Of a stretch of DNA of 33,680 nt, positions 15,093 to 20,888 are shown piece by piece. The first letter of the stretch is position 1. Each line of letters starts with the position of its first letter. Source of the stretch: a virus; the IMG/VR virus record IMGVR_UViG_3300008113_000188, positions 1-33,680 of that record; one strand, written 5' to 3'. The notes below the pieces were generated by a model. The model ran no database searches. It saw nothing but the letters and a program-made list of their open reading frames with translations, and had not been told where the DNA came from. A program made the position numbers and the translations under genes.

Positions 15093-15473
15093 TTAAGAAA
15101 GAATAATCAAAGGTCCTTGAATTACAAAGCCATTTGTACTACCAGATACAATGCCAGAGCAAACAATAGCCGGCGTCACGCCAGATGGTGTTGTGACTCT
15201 GAGAGTGCTTCCGGTTATATCGGTAAATGTGCCGGTTGCGCCACTGATAGTACCGCTGACAATAGCGTTGTTTTGAACGACAATTCCACTAAAAGTTGCG
15301 TCACTAGTGGGTGCGTAATACTCGTTAAGATATTCTTTAAATTGCGTAAAAGTAATTTTTTTGTTGCGCAGCGTAGGGTCCACTTCAAAAACGTGGACTA
15401 GCGTCAAAAGATCTTGTTCGTCAAGATCAACCCCGTTAATAGCTGGAAATTCGCTTATTTTTCGGTTTGACAC
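15093..15473 (-). CDS. Virion/fibre-associated protein, 126 aa
   Basis: The N-terminal half (NRKISEFPAINGVDLDEQDLLTLVHV then KKITFTQFKEYLNEYY) matches an attachment module that recurs at the start of phage fibre proteins. The C-terminal half is a short beta-repeat stretch (SGTISGATGTFTDITGST). It looks like a stand-alone connector for the fibre encoded just downstream, 36 nt away. A stop codon lies directly before the GTG at 15473, so GTG is the first possible start and there is no ATG alternative. It could also be the broken N-terminus of the downstream fibre. Confidence 0.65.
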   Translation of the reverse strand: MSNRKISEFPAINGVDLDEQDLLTLVHVFEVDPTLRNKKITFTQFKEYLNEYYAPTSDATFSGIVVQNNAIVSGTISGATGTFTDITGSTLRVTTPSGVTPAIVCSGIVSGSTNGFVIQGPLIILS

Positions 15474-15518
15474 CTACTTGTACTGCGCAATCTATATGTC
15501 AATTATAGGTCCGTTTAT

Positions 15519-15839
15519 TTAGTGCACCCTAACCTCAACACGAGGCAAAACTTCAGATAAACCACGCCAAATCAATTGAATTCCTGTTACAATTCCGCAA
15601 GATAGCAAGAGGACTAACAGTAATTCTGCGACAGTCAGGTTACGTCGCACGTAAACAATCCGAGGCTGCTGGACTGGTTGCAGCATTTGCGTTTGTTGTG
15701 CCAGGTTCTGCTGGACTGTTTGCCGAACTGCCAGCTCTTTCGCTCTTGCCTTCATCTCTGCAAGTTGCTCAGGCGTGATCTGGGGTTCCAGGGGGGCTTG
15801 ATAAGCGGGCTGGCTGGGGGGCACTTGTTGTTCTTCCAT
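15519..15839 (-). CDS. Gln/Pro-rich protein with one membrane segment
   Basis: From the ATG at 15839 the protein has a proline- and glutamine-rich N-terminal half and an arginine-bearing stretch (PRIVYVRRNL). A strong transmembrane segment (LLLVLLLSCGIVTGIQLIW, about residues 72-90) is followed by a short positively charged C-terminus. It could be a holin, a spanin-like anchor or a virion membrane protein; the single segment and long soluble tail do not fit one class. A GTG at 15860 would add seven residues. It heads the minus-strand fibre/lysis block and diverges from the gene at 15889. Confidence 0.6.
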   Translation of the reverse strand: MEEQQVPPSQPAYQAPLEPQITPEQLAEMKARAKELAVRQTVQQNLAQQTQMLQPVQQPRIVYVRRNLTVAELLLVLLLSCGIVTGIQLIWRGLSEVLPRVEVRVH

Positions 15840-15888
15840 AATCGCAAATGATTTTCCCACACATTAGCATTTAAAAAACGTTGTTGTT

Positions 15889-16314
15889 ATGCAGTACGGA
15901 ATACGGAAAGGATTTGAAGATGTCGCACATGAGCTGAAGGGTATCAAAAATATCCTTGCATCTATGTGGCACAGTCGTTATGCGGATGGTGAAACTGACG
16001 TTTTAAACCCGGAAGCATTTGCCGACGAATATGTTTCGACAGAAGAATGCGGCAGACGTTTAGGTGTATCTGATCAAACCGTGCGTAACTGGATTGCTAT
16101 TGGTAGGAAATCACCGGACAAAGGCTGGGTAGAAGGCATCCATTATGTCAATATCTCGCCTGACCACAAACGTAAGGCAGTCATCAGGATTCCGTGGAAT
16201 ATGTTGGTGCGTTCTTTTGCCAGGAACAAGGAAACGGACCTGACTGACCTTAGGGGCAAAGAAAATCGTAATGATAAACAGTATCAGACCAAGCCATTTG
16301 GACGTTTAGAGTAA
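15889..16314 (+). CDS. Helix-turn-helix DNA-binding protein (excisionase/MerR-like)
   Basis: Residues about 48-70 (YVSTEECGRRLGVSDQTVRNWI) form a helix-turn-helix, followed by a wing with GIHYVNISPDHKRKAVIRIPW. This is the plan of excisionase-type or MerR-like binding domains. The first 30 residues form a separate amphipathic helix and the C-terminus is basic and polar. It is the first gene of a plus-strand operon with stop-start overlaps, so it may regulate it. The small protein at 23615-23836 has the same two-part motif. No integrase is visible in the window. Confidence 0.65.
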   Translation: MQYGIRKGFEDVAHELKGIKNILASMWHSRYADGETDVLNPEAFADEYVSTEECGRRLGVSDQTVRNWIAIGRKSPDKGWVEGIHYVNISPDHKRKAVIRIPWNMLVRSFARNKETDLTDLRGKENRNDKQYQTKPFGRLE

Positions 16315-16772
16315 TGGCACATCGTTTTAAAGGGTTTGAAATATCGAATGTAACGATTGAAAACCAGGGGGAGGTGCTACCTAAATCCTTGTGCTTACAG
16401 GTGGAAATGTTTTTACCTCCCGAGGGTTCGTTTGATGACGATTGCTTGCGGAGATATTTAGAAAACCTTAAGGCTTTTGAGGAGGAAGATGAAAATTCTG
16501 GTATGACATTGGCGAATCGATTGCGTTTAGCATTTCGTGATATGGAACCGGACACAATCTGTGGTAAATTCCCCCAGGCTGAATTGCCCTTAAAGAGGAG
16601 ATTGCGTTGTGTTGCTGAGTATTTAATCAGATCTGGTGAATTTAGTAAGGTGCGAGATCAATGTGGGAAGTTGGTTAAAAAACGAGGTGTACTCGGCAAG
16701 TTAGTTGTGATGTATCAGCCAACCGCTAAACTCATGGAAGCACTTTATAAGCAAGGATTGATTGAACGATGA
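16314..16772 (+). CDS. Hypothetical protein, 152 aa
   Basis: Its ATG overlaps the stop of the DNA-binding gene (TAATG), and its stop overlaps the next ATG by 4 nt. The protein has an acidic middle (FEEEDENSGMTL) and a C-terminal helical region that looks like a winged helix (KLVKKRGVLGKLVVMYQPTAKLMEALYKQGLI). DNA binding is possible, but no family is recognised. The central position in the operon suggests it works with its neighbours in regulation or DNA modification. Confidence 0.6.
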   Translation: MAHRFKGFEISNVTIENQGEVLPKSLCLQVEMFLPPEGSFDDDCLRRYLENLKAFEEEDENSGMTLANRLRLAFRDMEPDTICGKFPQAELPLKRRLRCVAEYLIRSGEFSKVRDQCGKLVKKRGVLGKLVVMYQPTAKLMEALYKQGLIER

Positions 16773-17158
16773 GTCGTCGCGAACAGTTAATTGCATCTGT
16801 CATTGGTCCCAAGATGGATCAAACGAAAGCCAAGATGCTTGATGCCACCGTAAAGCTCGTTCTTGGTGACATGGGACAGCAATACTGTAAGTTTTGGGAG
16901 CTGGAAGGTCCAGGGGTGATGGTGTTCCAGCCAGAAAGCGGGGAGCGCTCCATGTTTTTTCTGACGCTAAAAGAGCTGCATGCGGCACAAGAAGAATGTG
17001 AACGAGCCAATGATGGTGACATGGCGGAAAGCTTTAGGCGCATCCTGGGAGCAGCGCAAAAGATTAATCCACAAGAAAAAGCTGGATATGTTATTAACGA
17101 TTCTGACGGGATGCGTTATTTTGAAGTGGACTATAACAAGGTAAATGACAGTATTTAG
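16769..17158 (+). CDS. Hypothetical protein, 129 aa
   Basis: Starts in an ATGA overlap with the upstream gene and ends 14 nt inside the Dam-like gene. The sequence is alpha/beta (QYCKFWELEGPGVMVFQPESGERSMF, then a helix LKELHAAQEECERAN). The C-terminus (GYVINDSDGMRYFEVDYNKVN) looks like a small sheet. No domain is recognised and there is no membrane segment. The tight overlaps show it is translated with its neighbours. Confidence 0.6.
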   Translation: MSRREQLIASVIGPKMDQTKAKMLDATVKLVLGDMGQQYCKFWELEGPGVMVFQPESGERSMFFLTLKELHAAQEECERANDGDMAESFRRILGAAQKINPQEKAGYVINDSDGMRYFEVDYNKVNDSI

Positions 17159-17732
17159 CGCTGGTTTACGTAATGAAAACTCTGAATTGATTACCAGTAC
17201 AGATCTTGTCAATTCAGCCAATGCCTTAATGGAAGGTATTGATTTGGATGTGGCAAGTTCTGCGCTGGCAAACAAGTATGTTGGCGCAAAAGCGTTTTAC
17301 ACACCATCGGATGATGGCTTGAATGTACAACCATGGTACGGAAAGGTTTATTTGTTTCCGCCCAGTGGTTGTTATTTTTGGGAAGAGAAGAACCAAAGGT
17401 GGAAAATGACACGGTCATCATCTAATACTTTGACATCATCACATGCTGTGTGGTTTCGGCGTCTTTACCGAGAGTGGATGGCTGGTGAAATTGAACAAGG
17501 TTTATATTTCTCCAATTGTCCTGACATGATTCGATACGAACAAAAAATCTTTGATCTTCCTTTATGCATTCTTAAGATTGCACCTATTTTGTTGCGTCGT
17601 GTTAATGACGAGGTAAAAAACCATAAAACCTGTACGTCAATCTTGGTATACTTGCCGCCCACAAACGATACTGCAAATGCGATCGATCGATTTGTAGACA
17701 TCTACTCAGAAAAAGGTCGTATCCTCTGTTGA
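17145..17732 (+). CDS. Phage Dam-like (N6-adenine methyltransferase family) protein with altered catalytic motif
   Basis: The layout follows phage-type DNA N6-adenine methyltransferases (PF05869 type). IDLDVASSALANKYVGAKAF (from residue 32) corresponds to the family FDLDPAS...AN segment, then DDGLNVQPWYGKVYL, and after it the catalytic site where NPPY is expected. Here the site reads FPPS (residues 71-74), so the essential Asn/Asp and Tyr are missing. The AVWFRRLYREW and LPLCIL segments also match the family. It may be inactive, act as a binding protein, or use a different chemistry. It overlaps the upstream gene by 14 nt. Confidence 0.55.
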   Translation: MTVFSAGLRNENSELITSTDLVNSANALMEGIDLDVASSALANKYVGAKAFYTPSDDGLNVQPWYGKVYLFPPSGCYFWEEKNQRWKMTRSSSNTLTSSHAVWFRRLYREWMAGEIEQGLYFSNCPDMIRYEQKIFDLPLCILKIAPILLRRVNDEVKNHKTCTSILVYLPPTNDTANAIDRFVDIYSEKGRILC

Positions 17733-17737
17733 TTTCT

Positions 17738-17753
17738 GTATACTGAAAAACGA
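17738..17753 (+). promoter_or_regulatory. GTATACT-AAAACGA promoter-like element before dcd
   Basis: gtatactgaaaaacga lies 21 nt (from the final T of TATACT) before the dCTP deaminase ATG. It repeats the motif at 7947-7960 with almost the same spacing to the gene. It begins within the 33-nt gap after the Dam-like gene, so dcd may have its own transcript. Confidence 0.4.
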
Positions 17754-17765
17754 TTACAGGCAATC

Positions 17766-18353
17766 ATGAGCATCCTTGCAGACTGGGAAATTCGCGAGCG
17801 GGCACTTGAGGATGGCATGATCGAGCCATTTGTTGATCACTTGGTCAGCAAAGAAAACGGACGTAAACTTCTGAGCTACGGTCTTAGCTCATACGGTTAT
17901 GACATTCGCTTATCTCCCAGCCAGTGCTTGATTTTTGGTCGTGTGCAAGCTGGGGATTGTGATCCAAAGAACTTTGATCCTGAAATCTTAAAGCCAGCTG
18001 AGCTTCAAGAAGACAAGCGTGGGCAATACTTTTTGCTTCCTCCGTATGGCTATTGTCTTGGCGTTGCTTATGAACGATTAAATTTGCCTGGCAACGTTAG
18101 TGTTGTTGCCGTTGGGAAATCTACGTATGCACGATCGGGAATTATGGTTAATATCACACCAGCAGAAGCTGGCTGGGAAGGATACCTTACGCTTGAAATC
18201 AGTAATTGTACTGGTTTATTCAATCGCATTTATGCGAATGAAGGTATTACACAACTCTTGTTTCATTCAGGAAATCCTTGTGAGGTTACTTACCAGGACC
18301 GGAAGGGCAAGTATCAAGACCAACCTAACAATGTTGTGTTTTCCCAGGTTTAA
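17766..18353 (+). CDS. dcd: dCTP deaminase
   Basis: The 195-residue protein matches dCTP deaminases of the dUTPase fold: SSYGYDIRL (41-49), the triphosphate-binding GKSTYARSG (117-125), and VNITPAEAGWEGYLTLEISN (128-147) with the catalytic glutamate E144, then EGITQLLF. It turns dCTP into dUTP and ammonia, feeding dTTP synthesis. The first arginine of the usual GRSS motif is lysine, seen in other phage forms. No dUTPase or thymidylate synthase gene is visible in this window. It has a separate promoter-like motif. Its stop overlaps a convergent gene by 3 nt. Confidence 0.9.
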   Translation: MSILADWEIRERALEDGMIEPFVDHLVSKENGRKLLSYGLSSYGYDIRLSPSQCLIFGRVQAGDCDPKNFDPEILKPAELQEDKRGQYFLLPPYGYCLGVAYERLNLPGNVSVVAVGKSTYARSGIMVNITPAEAGWEGYLTLEISNCTGLFNRIYANEGITQLLFHSGNPCEVTYQDRKGKYQDQPNNVVFSQV

Positions 18354-18724
18354 ACGAAGGGTTTACCAAATTGTGGCTTAGGGCTGCGTGCATATCCAAC
18401 AGTGCCCGTACGCCCTCCAGAATCTCCGCGAGTAGGTAATTCAACTCCGTCAATCTGAGCACCAGCACGCGGCGTCCTGCCGTTAATCATTGGCTCATCA
18501 ATACTTGCACGTTGTTTATATGCGCCAGCGGTCTTGGCTGCACGCATAAATTTACCGACACGCTCTTGATTGTCGTTTACAGATTCAGCAGATGAACGTT
18601 CTTCTGGATCTAAACGCCTTAAGTCTGTGTCATAAGCCTGTTCCGGACGAAGATCTGATACTTCAGCTCCAGAGGTACCAGCGTTAATGCTGGGGTCGTA
18701 ATTAGGTCTATATATGTTTGCCAT
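18350..18724 (-). CDS. Hypothetical low-complexity protein, 124 aa
   Basis: The ATG at 18724 (MANIYRPNYDPSINAGTSGA) is preferred; the open frame continues to 18859, but that part lies over the divergent gene. The protein is polar and rich in Gly, Arg, Ser and Pro, with a central helix (ERVGKFMRAAKTAGAYKQR) and a disordered glycine-arginine C-terminus. This composition suits a scaffold, virion-associated or disordered adaptor protein. No family is recognised. Confidence 0.55.
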   Translation of the reverse strand: MANIYRPNYDPSINAGTSGAEVSDLRPEQAYDTDLRRLDPEERSSAESVNDNQERVGKFMRAAKTAGAYKQRASIDEPMINGRTPRAGAQIDGVELPTRGDSGGRTGTVGYARSPKPQFGKPFV

Positions 18725-18764
18725 CTTATTATTGTAGAAGCAATAAATCGTTGTATTAGCTGTG

Positions 18765-19106
18765 ATGCATTCCGCTGCCGGGTTTCTAGATTCTTTTGTA
18801 CAAGATGAAATTGATTGTCGTTGTCTCATGGAAGACAGCTTTGGCGCACCGTTAGACAATGCAGAAAACGATGTGCCGCTGTACGATATGTATAATCGCG
18901 GGTTAGTTGCATGCGAACAAGGACTGGAGAGGAATCCACTGAATCTAGAGGGGGCACGGCCCGGAATGACGGGTTACATTCCTTCGATGGAGCAGGGCTT
19001 ACAGATGGGGGCGTCACCGAAGCCCAGGGCATTAGTGCTGGACCTGGAGGGTCCCAACGAGGGGATGCTGGAACAATCACGCAAACGTCGTGGTTTGACT
19101 CGGTAG
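18765..19106 (+). CDS. Hypothetical acidic protein, 113 aa
   Basis: The ATG at 18765 gives MHSAAGFLDSFVQDEIDCRC and an acidic helix-rich first half. The second half is proline-glycine-rich and ends in a basic RKRRGLTR tail. A GTG three bases earlier is the only alternative start. It ends 11 nt before the ATG of the DUF3310 gene, so the two are probably co-transcribed. From 18911 on, another frame is also open, and that frame becomes the DUF3310 protein. I judge this one to be the coding frame there because the other is low-complexity. Confidence 0.5.
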   Translation: MHSAAGFLDSFVQDEIDCRCLMEDSFGAPLDNAENDVPLYDMYNRGLVACEQGLERNPLNLEGARPGMTGYIPSMEQGLQMGASPKPRALVLDLEGPNEGMLEQSRKRRGLTR

Positions 19107-19117
19107 AACCAGTGCCA

Positions 19118-19435
19118 ATGCCGTTTTTCAAACCGGTAGAAGAAGATTCCGGTTGCAAGGACGGTGTTTGTCCGGTACCCTGGCTAACAAAAGAAGAGGC
19201 CCCTGTGCTCCAGGAAGATGTGGTTAATCATCCATCGCACTACACAGATGGAAGCATTGAATGCATCGAAGCAATTGAAGCGGCTTTAACCACTGAAGAA
19301 TTCCGTGGTTACTGCAAAGGAAATTGCATAAAGTATATTTGGCGTGAGTCGCATAAAGGCGGGACAGAATCACTCAAAAAAGCACAGTGGTACCTCAACC
19401 GCCTTATTGATTTAGATGAGATTCAAAAAGGTTGA
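19118..19435 (+). CDS. DUF3310 protein (T7 gp1.7-like nucleotide kinase family)
   Basis: The core NHPSHYTDGSIECIEAIEA, then GYCKGNCIKYIWRESHKGGTESLKKAQWYLNRL, is the diagnostic DUF3310 pattern, found in T7 gp1.7 and many phage proteins linked to nucleotide metabolism. The ATG at 19118 gives 105 residues with a short N-terminal CKDGVCPVPW segment. The same frame is open back to 18911, but that stretch is Gly/Thr/Ser-rich and overlaps the preceding gene. It lies near dcd, which fits a role in nucleotide supply. Its end overlaps the convergent NblA-like gene by 13 nt. Confidence 0.8.
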   Translation: MPFFKPVEEDSGCKDGVCPVPWLTKEEAPVLQEDVVNHPSHYTDGSIECIEAIEAALTTEEFRGYCKGNCIKYIWRESHKGGTESLKKAQWYLNRLIDLDEIQKG

Positions 19436-19725
19436 AGCTCATCTTCATCTTCGTCCTCGTCGTCGTCAATACAGGCGGCGGCGAGTTCCGCTAACTCAAT
19501 TTCTGTTGGGATATCAAAATCAATGGAGATGTTCTCATCTTCCATCAAAGATTTAATTGCGTACCATTCCATCAGCCGCTGGTGGTACAGATTGAGGAGT
19601 GCGCAGTAAAGTTCCTCCCATGTCATCTCTTGCGCAGAAAGTTCTGCCTTACGCATTGAGAACTGCAGTTCTAATGGAAGTTCAAATTCCCTTGGCTCTA
19701 CTGAACGCTCCATTCCGCTCTGCAT
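19423..19725 (-). CDS. nblA: NblA-like phycobilisome degradation protein
   Basis: Residues about 15-62 (ELPLELQFSMRKAELSAQEM, then TWEELYCALLNLYHQRLMEWYAIKSLM) align without gaps to the NblA consensus as I remember it: LSLEQEF-LR, an LSLEQA-like helix start, LLVELY-Q and a terminal helix. NblA is a small helical adaptor that brings phycobilisome proteins to the Clp protease. Phage copies are known in freshwater and some marine cyanophages and would free amino acids or alter light harvesting. The protein is longer than usual (100 against about 60 residues), with a C-terminal acidic run (DDDEDEDEDE). No HMM search was possible, so this remains a strong resemblance. Confidence 0.6.
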   Translation of the reverse strand: MQSGMERSVEPREFELPLELQFSMRKAELSAQEMTWEELYCALLNLYHQRLMEWYAIKSLMEDENISIDFDIPTEIELAELAAACIDDDEDEDEDELQPF

Positions 19726-19749
19726 GTTCTAAATGCAATTATTCTAAGC

Positions 19750-20409
19750 CTAGCCGCTAAATACAAGATCTGCGTCATCGTGGCTGAAATCAGACCAGGG
19801 GTTTTCGTCAATACAAAAATCGTTGGCAAATTGCGACAGGATATAAGGACTGATGCTTTCTTCCAACTGTCTGATGGCACGTACTTCGTGTGGCGCTGCG
19901 GTGTAATTGCGGAATGCCGTCAGCAAAATTTCGGTTGAGGACCAGGGATTAGCATCAATTTCTTGGAGGAACAAGCTAATTTCTTCGCGGCGACGGTCCA
20001 GAAGACCGCCAACAACCCTGTGTTCTGCGTTAAATATCCAACGTCCCATTTCTTCAGTTACATTACAAAAATCTTCGTGTTCAATTGCATCGATAACATG
20101 GCTGTAAAGGAAAGATTCCCAGCCGATGGAATGAACAAAAGAGATCAATGCTTGCCTCATGGAAACATCTAATCCCAAATTAAGTTTTAAGAGTTGAGTG
20201 TCAATGACGCTGACTTCGTGAAACAAATACTCCAGTGCTTTTTGTTTACTGCAACACTGTCCTTTTTTAACGGGAGAACCATCGGGATAGAATTGGCTTC
20301 CATACCCGATGGTATAAGGTTCTGCACCAGTGGTCGGATCTGCGTAAGCCTTCTCGTTAAATCCTTCGTATTTACGAATGATGTTGATAGCTGCAGAAAA
20401 ATCCGACAT
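19750..20409 (-). CDS. GH24 phage lysozyme (T4-type)
   Basis: From the ATG at 20409 the protein begins MSDFSAAINIIRKYEGFNEK. The catalytic E15 in KYEGF is followed by D24 in AYADP and T33 in PYTIGYG, the E-D-T triad of T4-type lysozymes, with a few extra residues between D and T. GWESFLYSHV and RWIFNAEHRVVGGLLDRRREE match the family later region. It cuts peptidoglycan glycan strands. There is no signal peptide or SAR segment. An acidic C-terminal extension of about 60 residues is extra to the catalytic core. A TTG at 20433 could add 8 residues but lies within a hairpin. Confidence 0.85.
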   Translation of the reverse strand: MSDFSAAINIIRKYEGFNEKAYADPTTGAEPYTIGYGSQFYPDGSPVKKGQCCSKQKALEYLFHEVSVIDTQLLKLNLGLDVSMRQALISFVHSIGWESFLYSHVIDAIEHEDFCNVTEEMGRWIFNAEHRVVGGLLDRRREEISLFLQEIDANPWSSTEILLTAFRNYTAAPHEVRAIRQLEESISPYILSQFANDFCIDENPWSDFSHDDADLVFSG

Positions 20410-20431
20410 GGAAGTAACTGTAATTACTTCC
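20410..20431 (-). promoter_or_regulatory. Perfect 8-bp hairpin directly before the lysozyme ATG
   Basis: ggaagtaa (20410-20417) and ttacttcc (20424-20431) are perfect inverted copies around 6 nt, immediately upstream of the lysozyme start codon. Read as RNA, the 3' arm touches the ATG. It may control translation of the lysis gene or be an operator site. Confidence 0.45.
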
Positions 20432-20444
20432 AATCATACACAAT

Positions 20445-20570
20445 TTATTTACCTTGGCCGCGATTTAATTTGCGGCCATGGCTTGCTTTTGAGTGCTTGC
20501 CGTCTCCCTGTCTCGTGAGCTTAGGCTTGGACTCAATTTTAATTGATGAGGATGACTTGGGCTTCGCCAT
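20445..20570 (-). CDS. Small basic protein, 41 aa
   Basis: The frame MAKPKSSSSIKIESKPKLTR then QGDGKHSKASHGRKLNRGQGK is complete and strongly basic. The KPKLTR-GDGKHS pattern resembles a small conserved protein I associate with cyanophages. Such proteins have no known role; binding DNA or RNA is plausible from charge. Its 3' end contains a perfect hairpin (tggccgc at 20455-20461 with gcggcca at 20472-20478), which may double as an RNA signal between this gene and the lysozyme. Confidence 0.6.
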   Translation of the reverse strand: MAKPKSSSSIKIESKPKLTRQGDGKHSKASHGRKLNRGQGK

Positions 20571-20588
20571 GAATCTAGATGATTAGCC

Positions 20589-20888
20589 CTACCACTTTAC
20601 ACGGTGACTCCAGTATCTGGCAGACATGATGCTTGGGTTTGAATCTTGGGCATTATGCCTGGCATAGTACGATTTTTTTCTTGCTTTATCTTTGGCGCTC
20701 TGTGGATTTTTGCCAGCGCCTTCTACACCCTGCTGTCCAAAACGGATAATTTTTTCCTCCCTACCTTTACACGCTTTAACAACATGCGATTTGGTTGAGT
20801 GCCCAGGGGTACGCCTGGGCTTATTGCAAGACATTGAGTCTTTGTGTATTTTTGCGGCTTTTGATGCTTTACGTGCTTTATCAGACAT
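20589..20888 (-). CDS. Conserved cyanophage basic protein (DUF6321-like)
   Basis: The C-terminal part (KSHVVKACKGREEKIIRFGQ, then GAGKNP...KDKARKKSYYARHNAQ and MSARYWSHRVKW) closely matches a small family recurring in cyanophages, which I recall as DUF6321. The protein is basic with an N-terminal lysine/serine-rich arm. The SYYARHNAQ and ARYWSHRVKW segments are the diagnostic ones. Its start overlaps the stop of the large structural-type gene by 3 nt (TAATG). Function is unknown; nucleic acid binding is possible. Confidence 0.75.
   Translation of the reverse strand: MSDKARKASKAAKIHKDSMSCNKPRRTPGHSTKSHVVKACKGREEKIIRFGQQGVEGAGKNPQSAKDKARKKSYYARHNAQDSNPSIMSARYWSHRVKW

Noticed and set aside
15889-16314. 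Integrase/excisionase module suggesting a temperate phage
   Set aside because: No integrase, attachment site or repressor is visible. A DNA-binding domain alone does not show lysogeny.
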